A stretch of 64,000 nucleotides of DNA, from positions 121,029-185,028 of the forward strand of contig NZ_QAJN01000017.1 in NCBI RefSeq assembly GCF_003852425.1, in the 5' to 3' direction. Below, one piece after another: positions 27,089-35,690 of this stretch. The notes under the pieces are model-generated. The model did not search any database. It was not told the origin of the DNA and saw only the letters and a program-made list of their open reading frames with translations. The DNA comes from Paucibacter sp. KBW04. Its GTDB lineage: Bacteria; Pseudomonadota; Gammaproteobacteria; Burkholderiales; Burkholderiaceae_C. Both the position numbers and the translations under genes were made by a program. Position 1 is the first letter of the stretch. Each line of letters starts with the position of its first letter.

Positions 27089-29347
27089 TCAAGGCTTGGA
27101 AGGCCTGGCCTCGGTCAAACCCCATTGCTGCAGCATGAAGCTGTAGACCTTGGCTCTTTCCTTCATGCCATCAAAACGCCCGGAGGCGCCGCCATGGCCC
27201 GCCGTCATATTGATGTCAAAGAGCAGGGGCGCGTCAGCATTGCTCTTGAGCGTGCGCAGCTTGGCCACATACTTGGCCGCCTCCCAGTAAGGCACCTGGC
27301 TGTCATTCAAACCGGTGCGGGCCAGGATGGCCGGGTAGGCGCCGGGCTTGAGATTGTCGTAAGGGCTGTAGGCCCGCATCCAGCGGTATTGCTCGGCGAT
27401 CTTGGGGTTGCCCCACTCGATGAACTCCTCGGTGGTCAGGGGCAGGCTCTCGTCCAACATGGTGTTGATCACGTCCACGAAAGGCACCTCGGCCACCACG
27501 GCCTTGAAAAGATCGGGCCGCAGATTCGTCACCGCCCCCATCAAGAGCCCACCCGCGCTGCCGCCCGTGATGATGAGTTGCGAAGGCTCGGTGAAGCCCT
27601 GGGCCACCAAGGCCTCGCTGGCGGCGATGAAGTCGGTGAAGGTGTTCATCTTCTTGGCCAGCTTGCCCTCCAGATACCAACGCCGCCCCAGATCGCCACC
27701 GCCCCGCACATGGGCCACGGCGATGATCACGCCCCGATCAAGCAGGGACAGGCCCGGCAATGAAAAGCGCGGATCGGAAGAGTTGCCATAACTGCCATAG
27801 CCCTGCAACAACAAAGGCTGCGGGCCTGTGCGGCGCAGCTGCTTGGCCCACACCAGGGAGACTGGCACCTGGGTGCCGTCCGCGGCCTGCGCCCAGATGC
27901 GGCGGGTCTCGTAACGAGCAGGCTCATAGCCGCCCTGCACCGCTTGGCGCTTGAGCAGATGGAGCTTGCGACTGGCGAACTCATAGTCATAGACCGAGAC
28001 CGGCGTGGTCATGGACTGATAGCTCAGGCGCAAACTGCCGCTGTCGTACTCCCGATTGAGACCCCGATTGCTGGTGGCGGTGTAGACCGCTTGCTCAAAA
28101 GGGATCTCCTGCGGCTTGAAGCGTGCGTGGTCATAGACCCGCAGCTTGACGGAGCCTTGCTCGCGCACCTGCAGGGCCAGATGGGTCTTGAACATGGTCA
28201 AGCCCTCCAGCATGGCCTCGTCGCGATGGGCGATCAACTCCTTGGCGGCTGCCAAGTGCTGGGGCTTCAGAGGCAGGCGCTTGAGGTCCGGCAAGGGCAG
28301 ACGCACCAGGCGGAAATTGGGGCCACGGTCATTGCTCAGCAGATAGAGCTGGCCCTCGCGATGCTCGACCGCGTATTCCTGGCCCGGCTTGCGTGGCAGC
28401 AGCAGCGCCCAGGGGCTCAAGGGCTGGCGGCTGGGCAAGAGTCGCACCTCGCTCGCGTCCTTGGAGCGGCTGATCAGACTCAAAAAACGTCCGTCCGCCG
28501 TGCTCGACAGGTCGAGGTTGTAGAGCGGGTCCTTGTCTTCATAAATGAGGACGTCGGGCGTGCTGCCGTCCAGGGCATGGCGCCAGAGGCGGTCGCGGCG
28601 TTTGGCCTCGTTGCTGGTGATGTAGAAGAGGTAGCGGCCGTCGGCCGACCACTGCACCGAGGCCACTTTCTGTGCCCGCCAGCCCAGGTCTTGGCCCGTG
28701 CCCAGATCGCGAATCTTCAGCTCGAAATCGCGCGCACCGGTCTCGTCGGTCGAGTAGGCCAAGCGCTGGCCGTCCGGGCTCACCATCAGGCTGCTCAGGT
28801 TCATGAACTTCTTGCCCTTGGCCAGCTCGTTCACATCCAGCAAGACTTGCTCGGCGGCGGCAGGGTCAAAGCGACGTTCGCTCCCCTGGGCCGCTCGGCG
28901 AATGAAGACGGGGTATTGGGCGCCCTCCAGAGTTCGGCTGGAATACCACCAGCCCCCTTCGCGCACCGGCACGGCCTCGTCCTTTTGCTGGATGCGGCCT
29001 AGGATCTCTTGATACAGCCGCTCTTGCAGGCCGGCCAGGGGCTGGAACCAGGCCGCCGTGTAGGCGCTCTCGGCGTTCAAATACGCCATGACCTCGGGCT
29101 GCTGTTTTTCACGCAGCCAGAAGAAGTCGTCGATGCGGGTATCGCCATGGATGCTGACGTCCTTGGGACGGCGCTCGGCCATGGGCGGCTGGGCCTGGCC
29201 AGACGCGCTCGCCACTGGAATTGGCTTGGCCGCCTCTGGACCCTGCGCCATGGTCAGCGTAGCCTGGGCCATCAGCAGGCCTGCGAACAGCGCTGGGGAC
29301 AGGCTCGCAGGCAGGCTGCGGCCTGCAAACTTGGATGCAATCTTCAA
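27089..29347 (-). CDS. Exported S9A serine peptidase, oligopeptidase B-like
   Basis: 752 residues. A signal peptide is followed by the typical S9A start HGDTRIDDFFWLREKQQPEVMAYLNAESAYT, a beta-propeller, and a C-terminal alpha/beta hydrolase domain with nucleophile Ser in GGSAGGLLMG, Asp in TGLNDSQV and His in AGHGGASGR. Family members cleave short peptides after Arg/Lys; export sets this one apart from cytosolic E. coli PtrB. Start is a TTG at 29347 after GAGGGAG. It sits 59 bp after an alpha/beta hydrolase gene on the same strand. Confidence 0.9.
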   Translation of the reverse strand: MKIASKFAGRSLPASLSPALFAGLLMAQATLTMAQGPEAAKPIPVASASGQAQPPMAERRPKDVSIHGDTRIDDFFWLREKQQPEVMAYLNAESAYTAAWFQPLAGLQERLYQEILGRIQQKDEAVPVREGGWWYSSRTLEGAQYPVFIRRAAQGSERRFDPAAAEQVLLDVNELAKGKKFMNLSSLMVSPDGQRLAYSTDETGARDFELKIRDLGTGQDLGWRAQKVASVQWSADGRYLFYITSNEAKRRDRLWRHALDGSTPDVLIYEDKDPLYNLDLSSTADGRFLSLISRSKDASEVRLLPSRQPLSPWALLLPRKPGQEYAVEHREGQLYLLSNDRGPNFRLVRLPLPDLKRLPLKPQHLAAAKELIAHRDEAMLEGLTMFKTHLALQVREQGSVKLRVYDHARFKPQEIPFEQAVYTATSNRGLNREYDSGSLRLSYQSMTTPVSVYDYEFASRKLHLLKRQAVQGGYEPARYETRRIWAQAADGTQVPVSLVWAKQLRRTGPQPLLLQGYGSYGNSSDPRFSLPGLSLLDRGVIIAVAHVRGGGDLGRRWYLEGKLAKKMNTFTDFIAASEALVAQGFTEPSQLIITGGSAGGLLMGAVTNLRPDLFKAVVAEVPFVDVINTMLDESLPLTTEEFIEWGNPKIAEQYRWMRAYSPYDNLKPGAYPAILARTGLNDSQVPYWEAAKYVAKLRTLKSNADAPLLFDINMTAGHGGASGRFDGMKERAKVYSFMLQQWGLTEARPSKP

Positions 29348-29406
29348 ACGTTTTCTCCCTCGATGGGCCGTGGACGGCCTTCAAACTCATTCTCTATCTC
29401 AGCGCA

Positions 29407-30276
29407 TCAGAGCAGCGGGCTGTACCAGCGCAACTCCAGCAGCTTGCGCGCCAGCAGATGCAAGCGCCCCGCCGGGTCGGCCAGATTGTGCAGGATGTCA
29501 AAGTGATTGCAGCCCGGCAGCTCCTCGCAGATGGGCACGGCGCGCGGCCCCCAGGCCTGGCGCAAGAGCTGGTTCTGGCGCTTGAACTCTTCACTCTCCA
29601 ACTCGCCCACCACGGTATAGATAGGCGCCAGTGGCGCCGGGAAATGCACCGGGCTCAGGCGCCGCACAGCCTGGGCGTCGAGCTGCAGATCGGCCTGCAA
29701 AAAAGGCGTTTGCCGGATCGGCGCCAGATCATGCACGCCCGAGATGCTGAGCACGCCCTTGACCAATTGGCGCGGCAGGTCCAGGCCCACCGCCTTCCAA
29801 TCACAGCAGGCCAGCATGCTGGCCAGATGTCCGCCGGCCGAATGGCCCAGCAGAATGATTTGGTTCGGGTCGCCGCCGTACTCGGCCGCATGCCGCCACA
29901 CCCAGGCCAGGGCCTGGGTGAGTTGCAGCGGGATTCGGTCCAGGCCGACCTCGGGGCAGAGCCCGTAGTTGGGCACGATCACCAGCGCCCCTTCCTCGGT
30001 GAAACTGCTGGCCAGAAAAGACAGGTCCGACTTGTCCAGCGAGCGCCACCAACCGCCATGCAGCACCACCAGCACCGGCGCCTTGGAGGCCTCGGTGCGG
30101 AACAGATCCAGGCCTTCGCTGGCGGCCTCGCCATAGGGCAGGTCGAGCACGCAGGCCGAGTTCTCGCGCACAAAGCGCGAGGTGCTGGCCCAACGTTGCA
30201 ACACGGCGGCGCTATCGGCCACGCGGGCGCGGTTGTTGTACTGAGCGTCAAACCAGGCGGGCGAGCGAGCTGACAT
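29407..30276 (-). CDS. Alpha/beta hydrolase, kynurenine-formamidase-like
   Basis: 289 residues. Oxyanion motif HGGWW, nucleophile elbow GHSAGGH and C-terminal His in GCNHFDIL. The order and the HGGWWRSLDKS stretch resemble arylformamidases of the esterase/lipase type and carboxylesterases. No other kynurenine genes are nearby, so the substrate is undecided. AAGGA precedes the ATG at 30276. Confidence 0.8.
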   Translation of the reverse strand: MSARSPAWFDAQYNNRARVADSAAVLQRWASTSRFVRENSACVLDLPYGEAASEGLDLFRTEASKAPVLVVLHGGWWRSLDKSDLSFLASSFTEEGALVIVPNYGLCPEVGLDRIPLQLTQALAWVWRHAAEYGGDPNQIILLGHSAGGHLASMLACCDWKAVGLDLPRQLVKGVLSISGVHDLAPIRQTPFLQADLQLDAQAVRRLSPVHFPAPLAPIYTVVGELESEEFKRQNQLLRQAWGPRAVPICEELPGCNHFDILHNLADPAGRLHLLARKLLELRWYSPLL

Positions 30277-30353
30277 GAACAGTCCTTCAGGGCAGGAAAT
30301 GAGATCGGGCCATGGGCGCCGATTTCACCAAATTTCCAAGCGCCTGGCACTGA

Positions 30354-30380
30354 GAAAAAGCGGGGTTTGGCGAAAGCCCC
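30354..30380 (-). terminator. Intrinsic terminator downstream of the Ni/Co transporter gene
   Basis: On the minus strand GGGGCTTT-CGCC-AAACCCC (one bulge) is followed by GCTTTTTC, 36-62 bases past the transporter stop. Confidence 0.7.
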
Positions 30381-30415
30381 ACTAACGCCGCATCCCGGCG
30401 CAAGACCGGGGTGCC

Positions 30416-31282
30416 TCAGCGCGGCGCAGCACCCGGGCTCGCGGCGCCCCCGAGTTGCCGACTGAGCTGCCGACTAAGCCTTAGCGCCAAGCCATAGCTG
30501 AGCGCCAGGCCCAGCAGCAGCAAGGCCGCCAGGCCCAGCTCCTTGCCCTCCATCCAGGCCTGCAGAGCGGGTGAGGCCAGCTTGGCCAAACCTAGGCCGG
30601 CCACCGCCAGACTCAGTGCGGCCACCGCCAGGCTCATGATGCGCGAGGCCAGGGCCGCGATTTGATCGGCTCGGGCGATCAGATGGGCGATCCACCAGCC
30701 GTTGAGCCCATCAGCCACCACCATGCCCAGCACAAAAAGCAGGCCCAGGCTCAGGGCATGAGCCAGGCCGCCGAACTGCGCCGCCATCACCGCAAACAAG
30801 GCCGACTGGCTGACGGTGTCAAAAGACAGGGCGAACAAAGCCCCCACCAGGGCCGAGCCCCAGGGCTTGCCGCCGGACGATGCGGGCAGCCAGCGCAGCA
30901 GCAGCCCGCTTTTCAAGCCTTGCAAGGCCACGCGCTGATGGCTTGGCGTGCTGAGCACCGCCCATAGATTGAGCACACCCAGCAGCAGGAGAAAGGCGAT
31001 GGACACCCAGGCACCGAACAGCTCCAGCCAGGCCGGCGTGGCCCAGTGCTCACTCATCACCCCGACCAGGCCCGCAATCAAAAGCACCACGGCGCCATGG
31101 CCCAGGGAGAAAAGCGCACCACAAAAGCGCGCATGCGCCCCGCCCTGGCGCGTGGCCAGGCGGCTCAGACCATCAATCGCGGCCAGGTGATCGGCGTCAA
31201 ATCCATGTCGCAGACCCAGCAGGAAAACCAGGGCACACAGACTGGCCCAGTCGCCACTCGCGATTGACGCTAGATCTCCCAT
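30416..31282 (-). CDS. NiCoT-family nickel/cobalt transporter
   Basis: 288 residues, about eight TM helices. The signature RHGFDADHLAAIDGLSR matches the Hx4DH metal motif in TM2 of the HoxN/NixA family. The second signature region reads FSLGHGAVVLL and the third FALSFDTVSQSALFAV. Specificity for Ni or Co cannot be read from sequence. GGGGAGG precedes the ATG. No cobalamin riboswitch was recognised in the 200-bp upstream gap. Confidence 0.88.
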   Translation of the reverse strand: MGDLASIASGDWASLCALVFLLGLRHGFDADHLAAIDGLSRLATRQGGAHARFCGALFSLGHGAVVLLIAGLVGVMSEHWATPAWLELFGAWVSIAFLLLLGVLNLWAVLSTPSHQRVALQGLKSGLLLRWLPASSGGKPWGSALVGALFALSFDTVSQSALFAVMAAQFGGLAHALSLGLLFVLGMVVADGLNGWWIAHLIARADQIAALASRIMSLAVAALSLAVAGLGLAKLASPALQAWMEGKELGLAALLLLGLALSYGLALRLSRQLSRQLGGAASPGAAPR

Positions 31283-31420
31283 GCTGGCCTCCCCTTGCCT
31301 TTGTGCTCATGTTCGCAGCCTAAAACAACAGGCGTCTAAACCATACACAAATCGTGCCAAACGTGAAGACCGCGCTGACCACACCCAATGGCGGGAGCAA
31401 AAACAAGCAAGCCCGGCAAA

Positions 31421-31445
31421 CGGCCCCAGCTTTGTAGCTGGGCCG
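31421..31445. terminator. Long hairpin between glpV and the Ni/Co transporter gene
   Basis: CGGCC-C-CAGCT / TTGT / AGCTG-GGCCG gives about ten pairs with one bulge. It lies 40-60 bases past the glpV stop on the minus strand. Only three U residues follow, so it is a weak terminator or a 3-prime stabilising hairpin. The remainder of the 201-bp gap shows no gene. Confidence 0.45.
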
Positions 31446-31483
31446 CATGCCGAGCTTGAGATCAAAGCAAGCTCAGGCGCGGA

Positions 31484-33232
31484 TCAACGCACCCGGCCTT
31501 CCTTCCAAGCGCCCAGCAGCTTGTTGTAGTCGATGGTCTCGCCCTTGGGCTTTTCATTGGCCAGCTTGGCCCAGGGCGCGCCCTTGTCGCTCAGCCATTT
31601 GGCCGGGCTTTCCTTCTTGTTCAGCTTGGGCGGGCACTTGGCCATGCCGGCGCGCTCCAGCCGAGCCATCACCGCGTCCATTTCCTCGGCGAGGTTGTCC
31701 ATGGCGCCTTGCGGGGTCTTCTCACCCGTCACCGCCTGGGCCACGTTCTTCCACCACAGCTGGGCCAGCTTGGGGTAGTCGGGCACATTGGTGCCGGTGG
31801 GCGTCCAGGCCACCCGTGCAGGGCTGCGGTAGAACTCGATCAGGCCGCCGTATTTGTTGGCGTTCTTGGTGAAGAAGTCGCTGCGGATATCGCTGTCGCG
31901 GATGAAGGTCAGGCCGGTGATGCTTTTTTTCAGGCTGGTGGTCTTGGCCGTGATGAACTGGGCGTAGAGCCAGGCTGCGGCCACCTTGTTGGCATCGTGG
32001 TCCTTGAAGAAGGTCCAGCTGCCCACGTCCTGGTAGCCGTTTTGCATGCCTTGCTTCCAGTAAGGGCCGTTGGGGCCAGGGGCCATGCGCCATTTGGGCG
32101 AGCCGTCCTCGTTGACCACGGGCAGGCCTTTTTTGGTCATGTCCGCGGTGAAGGCGGTATACCAAAAGATTTGCTGCGCGATCTGGCCCTGGGCCGGAAC
32201 CGGGCCGGCCTCGCCAAAGGTCATGCCCATCGCCTCCTTGGGCGCGTACTTCTTCATCCAGTCGATGTATTTGGTTAGGGCGTAGACGGCAGCCGGCGAA
32301 TTGGTGGCACCGCCGCGGCTGACCGAAGCACCAACCGGCGTGCATTTGTCGTCCGCCACGCGGATTCCCCACTCATCCACCGGCATGCCATTGGGGATGC
32401 CTTTGTCCGCCGTACCCGCCATGGACAGCCAGGCATCGGTGAAGCGCCAACCCAGGGAGGGGTCTTTCTTGCCGTAGTCCATATGGCCGTAGATGGGCTT
32501 GCCATCGATGGTCTTCACATCCACGCTGAAGAATTCGGCGATGTCCTCGTAGGCGCTCCAGTTGAGCGGCACGCCCAGCTCGTAGCCATACTTGGCCTTG
32601 AACTTGGCTTGCAGGTCTTTGCGAGCAAACAGATCGGCGCGGAACCAGTAGAGGTTGGCGAACTGTTGGTCGGGCAGTTGGTAGAGCTTGCCATCGGGCG
32701 CGGTGGTGAAGCTGGTGCCGATGAAGTCTTTGAGGTCCAGGCCGGGATTGGTGAAGTCCTTGCCCGCGCCCGCCATATAGTCGCTCAAGGCCATGATCTT
32801 GCCGTAGCGGTAATGGGTGCCGATCAGGTCGGAGTCCGAGATCCAGCCGTCGTAAATGCTCTTGCCCGACTGCATGGAGGTCTGCAGCTTCTCGACCACA
32901 TCGCCCTCCTGGATCAGGTCGTGCTTGACCTTGATGCCGGTGATTTCTTCAAAAGCCTTGGCCAGAGTCTTGCTCTCGTACTCGTGGGTGGTCAGGGTCT
33001 CGGACACGACCGACACCTCTTTCACGCCCTTGGCCTGCAGTTTCTTGGCGGCTTCGATGAACCACCTCATCTCGGCCATCTGCTGGTCTTTGTTCAGCGT
33101 GGAGGGCTGGAACTCGGCGTCAATCCACTTCTTGGCCTCGGCCTCACCGGCCTGGGCCGTGGTGCCCGCCACCGCCAGCACAGCGGCGATTGCGAGCGCG
33201 CTGTAGTGGCACTTCATGCGACTGTCTCTCAT
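31484..33232 (-). CDS. glpV: Glycerol ABC transporter substrate-binding protein (GlpV-like)
   Basis: 582 residues, long for a family 1 solute-binding protein. Signal peptide ends near TTAQA. The body shows the maltose-binding-type fold markers (GIKVKHDLIQEGDVVEKLQTSMQSGKS, DGWISDSDLIGTHYRYG). It is the last gene of the minus-strand glp run, as in the rhizobial glpDSTPQUV operon, where GlpV binds glycerol. Start at 33232 has GGAG six bases upstream; 33244 and 33217 are alternatives. The C-terminal 100 residues are lysine-rich. Confidence 0.88.
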   Translation of the reverse strand: MRDSRMKCHYSALAIAAVLAVAGTTAQAGEAEAKKWIDAEFQPSTLNKDQQMAEMRWFIEAAKKLQAKGVKEVSVVSETLTTHEYESKTLAKAFEEITGIKVKHDLIQEGDVVEKLQTSMQSGKSIYDGWISDSDLIGTHYRYGKIMALSDYMAGAGKDFTNPGLDLKDFIGTSFTTAPDGKLYQLPDQQFANLYWFRADLFARKDLQAKFKAKYGYELGVPLNWSAYEDIAEFFSVDVKTIDGKPIYGHMDYGKKDPSLGWRFTDAWLSMAGTADKGIPNGMPVDEWGIRVADDKCTPVGASVSRGGATNSPAAVYALTKYIDWMKKYAPKEAMGMTFGEAGPVPAQGQIAQQIFWYTAFTADMTKKGLPVVNEDGSPKWRMAPGPNGPYWKQGMQNGYQDVGSWTFFKDHDANKVAAAWLYAQFITAKTTSLKKSITGLTFIRDSDIRSDFFTKNANKYGGLIEFYRSPARVAWTPTGTNVPDYPKLAQLWWKNVAQAVTGEKTPQGAMDNLAEEMDAVMARLERAGMAKCPPKLNKKESPAKWLSDKGAPWAKLANEKPKGETIDYNKLLGAWKEGRVR

Positions 33233-33322
33233 GCTTGTCTCCATCTTGCGTGTTGTCAGCCCCCGGACCGAGATTCAACAGACAGGGCCCCGGGGACGCG
33301 GGCCATGTCCATGGCTATTGAG

Positions 33323-33631
33323 CTAGCCCTTTTTCATAATCAGACCCAGCACGGCCATGGACAGCACAAAGCTGATCCACACCGAGGGCTCGGTCTCCAA
33401 GGCAAACCATTCCATGGCCTTGGCCGACAGACCCACAAAAGCCAGATTGATATAGGCCGCCGTCAGCAAGCCCACAAAGAGCCGATCGCCACGCGTGGTC
33501 CGCATCGGTAACCAGCCCTTGCGCATCACCGTGGGTGACTTGATCTCCCAGACCGTCATGCCCACCAGCATCAGGGCGATGCAGGAGAAGAACACGGCAA
33601 CGGGGGTGGTCCAGACCATCCAGTCAAACAT
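33323..33631 (-). CDS. glpU: DUF2160 small membrane protein of the glycerol transporter (GlpU-like)
   Basis: 102 residues with three TM helices (PVAVFFSCIALMLVGMTVWEI, LFVGLLTAAYINLAFVGLSA, VWISFVLSMAVLGLIM) and the DUF2160 middle stretch GWLPMRTTRGDRLF. It always accompanies glycerol-type ABC systems, but its job is unsettled. Here it is separated from the permease gene by 366 bp that contain an inverted repeat pair. Confidence 0.88.
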   Translation of the reverse strand: MFDWMVWTTPVAVFFSCIALMLVGMTVWEIKSPTVMRKGWLPMRTTRGDRLFVGLLTAAYINLAFVGLSAKAMEWFALETEPSVWISFVLSMAVLGLIMKKG

Positions 33632-33714
33632 TTGCTAGCTCCTTGATATGCGCAACAGAGCGGGCAGCTCTCACGCCCAAGCTCGCCGCGATCGGCCGGT
33701 CGCCAAGTGACTCG

Positions 33715-33936
33715 GGGTGTTGCTGAAGCGAAGTAAAGGAGGAGGAGGCGAAGCCGACGGGGGACATGAGCGGAAGCAATGCGCCGAGGCGCTTGGCTTG
33801 CGCCAGACCATTTTTTCTATCGTTCAATCCTGCAAGTCGGGCGGTGATCAGGCCGCTCGGGTGCTCTGCTCCGCTCATGTCCCCCGGACTGGGCTTCGCC
33901 CAGCCCTCCTCCTTTACTTCGCTGCGCAGAACACCC
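33715..33936. repeat. Inverted pair of about 70-bp repeats between glpQ and glpU
   Basis: The 33632-33997 gap has no credible gene. Left copy 33715-33783 and right copy 33863-33936 are inverted. The cores AGCGAAGTAAAGGAGGAG (33727-33744 against 33906-33923) and CGGGGGACATGAGCGGA (33758-33774 against 33870-33886) are identical, separated in each copy by a GGCGAAGCC-type hairpin. About 80 bp, including GCGCC-GA-GGCGC and a T6 run, lie between copies. The pair can fold into a long stem in the glp transcript. Confidence 0.75.
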
Positions 33937-33997
33937 AAGCGACCTGATCCGGCGAAGGCTGATAGGAAGCCCGCCAAATTTGCGAACAGCATCACCA

Positions 33998-34813
33998 TCA
34001 CACCCTCCCCATCGCAAAGCCCTTGGCGATGTAGTGGCGCACAAACCAGATGACGATGGCGCCGGGCACGATGGTCAGGGTGCCTGCGGCAGCCAGGGTG
34101 GCCCAGTCCATGCCGGAGGCGCTGACGGTGCGGGTCATGATGGCGACGATGGGCTTGGCGTTGACGCTGGTGAGCGTGCGCGCCAAGAGCAGCTCCACCC
34201 AGGAGAACATGAAGCAGAAAAAGGCGGCCACGCCCACGCCGGCCTTGATCAGGGGCAGGAAGATGGTGGCGAAAAAGCGCGGGAAGGAATAACCGTCGAT
34301 ATAAGCGGTCTCGTCGATCTCGCGCGGGATGCCGCTCATAAAGCCTTCCAGAATCCACACCGCCAATGGCACATTGAAGAGCAGATGCGCCATGGCCACG
34401 GCGATATGCGTATCCATCAAGCCCAGGGTGGTGTAGAGCTGGAAAAAGGGCAGCAGAAACACGGCCGGCGGCGTCATGCGGTTGGTCAGCAACCAGAAGA
34501 ACACATGCTTGTCGCCCAGAAAGCTATAGCGGCTGAATGCGTAGGCGGCCGGCAAGGCCACGGTGATGGAGATCACCGTGTTGATGCCCACATAGATCAG
34601 GCTGTTGATATAGCCCGAGTACCAGGACTCATCGGTGAAGATGGTCTTGTAGCTGGCCAGCGAGAAATGCTGGGGAAAGAAACTGAAGCTGGACAGAATC
34701 TCCTCATTCGTCTTGAAGCTCATATTGACCATCCAGTAGATGGGCAGAAGCGCGAAGACGAGGTAGGCGATCAGGAACAGCGTGCGTTTCTTGAAGCGCT
34801 TGTCTTCATGCAT
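33998..34813 (-). CDS. glpQ: Glycerol ABC transporter permease (GlpQ-like)
   Basis: 271 residues, six TM helices, MalG-type permease with the EAA loop EGFMSGIPREIDETAYIDGYSFPRFFATIFLPLIKAG that docks on the ATPase. Its start overlaps the end of the first permease gene by 8 bp. Together the two permeases form the membrane channel of the glycerol importer. Confidence 0.92.
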   Translation of the reverse strand: MHEDKRFKKRTLFLIAYLVFALLPIYWMVNMSFKTNEEILSSFSFFPQHFSLASYKTIFTDESWYSGYINSLIYVGINTVISITVALPAAYAFSRYSFLGDKHVFFWLLTNRMTPPAVFLLPFFQLYTTLGLMDTHIAVAMAHLLFNVPLAVWILEGFMSGIPREIDETAYIDGYSFPRFFATIFLPLIKAGVGVAAFFCFMFSWVELLLARTLTSVNAKPIVAIMTRTVSASGMDWATLAAAGTLTIVPGAIVIWFVRHYIAKGFAMGRV

Positions 34814-35690
34814 GGCTCGCGCCCTCCTTCTCGGTCTGGCCCAAGGCCTGCATCCAGTTGTAGAGGATGAAGCAGAGCAGCAGGATGATCAAAAAGTAGA
34901 TCAGCGAGAAGGCGGCCGCCGGCCCCAGGTCAAACTGACCCACCGCTTTTTGCGTCAGGTATTGCGACAAAAAGGTGGTGGCATTGCCGGGCCCGCCACC
35001 GGTCAGCACAAATGGCTCGGTGTAAATCATGAAGCTGTCCATAAAGCGCAAGAGCACCGCAATCATCAGCACGCCCCGCATCTTGGGCAGCTGGATGTAG
35101 CGGAACACGGCGAACTTGCTGGCCCCGTCGATACGCGCAGCCTGGTAGTAAGCATCGGGGATGGAGCGCAGGCCGGCAAAGGCCAGCAAGGCCACCAACG
35201 GCGTCCAGTGCCACACATCCATCACCAGCACCGTCAGCCAGGCGTCCAGCGAATTGCCGGTGTAGTTGTAGTCCACGCCCAGAGCCTTGAGCCCGGCACC
35301 GAGCAGACCGATATCGCTGCGGCCAAAAATCTGCCAGATGGTGCCCACCACATTCCAGGGAATCAGCAGGGACAGCGACACCAGCACCAGGGTGGCCGAA
35401 GACTTCCAGCCTTGCGCTGGCATGGACAGGGCCAGAGCGATGCCCAAAGGAATCTCCACCAGCAGCACCGAGAGCGAAAAACCCAGCTGCCGCCACAGGG
35501 CCGCATGCAGCTCTTCGTCCCGCATCACGGCGGCAAACCACTCGGTGCCGACGAAGACCCGCCGCTCGGGCGAGATGATGTCTTGCACCGAATAATTGAC
35601 CACCGTCATCAAGGGCAGGATGGCCGAGAAGGCCACGCAGATGAAAACCGGCAAGACCAGAAACCAGGCTTTTTGATTAACGGGCTTCAT
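34806..35690 (-). CDS. glpP: Glycerol ABC transporter permease (GlpP-like)
   Basis: 294 residues, six TM helices, MalF-like type with the EAA loop LRSIPDAYYQAARIDGASKFAVFRYIQLPKMRGVL. Overlaps the upstream ATPase gene by ATGA and the downstream permease by 8 bp, so the operon is tightly coupled. A track of Trp/Thr/Pro-rich periplasmic loops precedes TM3, as in sugar and polyol permeases. Confidence 0.92.
   Translation of the reverse strand: MKPVNQKAWFLVLPVFICVAFSAILPLMTVVNYSVQDIISPERRVFVGTEWFAAVMRDEELHAALWRQLGFSLSVLLVEIPLGIALALSMPAQGWKSSATLVLVSLSLLIPWNVVGTIWQIFGRSDIGLLGAGLKALGVDYNYTGNSLDAWLTVLVMDVWHWTPLVALLAFAGLRSIPDAYYQAARIDGASKFAVFRYIQLPKMRGVLMIAVLLRFMDSFMIYTEPFVLTGGGPGNATTFLSQYLTQKAVGQFDLGPAAAFSLIYFLIILLLCFILYNWMQALGQTEKEGASHA

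Noticed and set aside
31283..31483. Possible cobalamin riboswitch upstream of the Ni/Co transporter gene
   Set aside because: Read on the minus strand, the gap lacks the conserved B12-box and core sequences; only a simple hairpin near glpV is present.
33624..34358. 244-residue frame spanning glpQ and the repeat-containing gap
   Set aside because: Its first half is glpQ in the wrong frame and its second half is translated repeat DNA.
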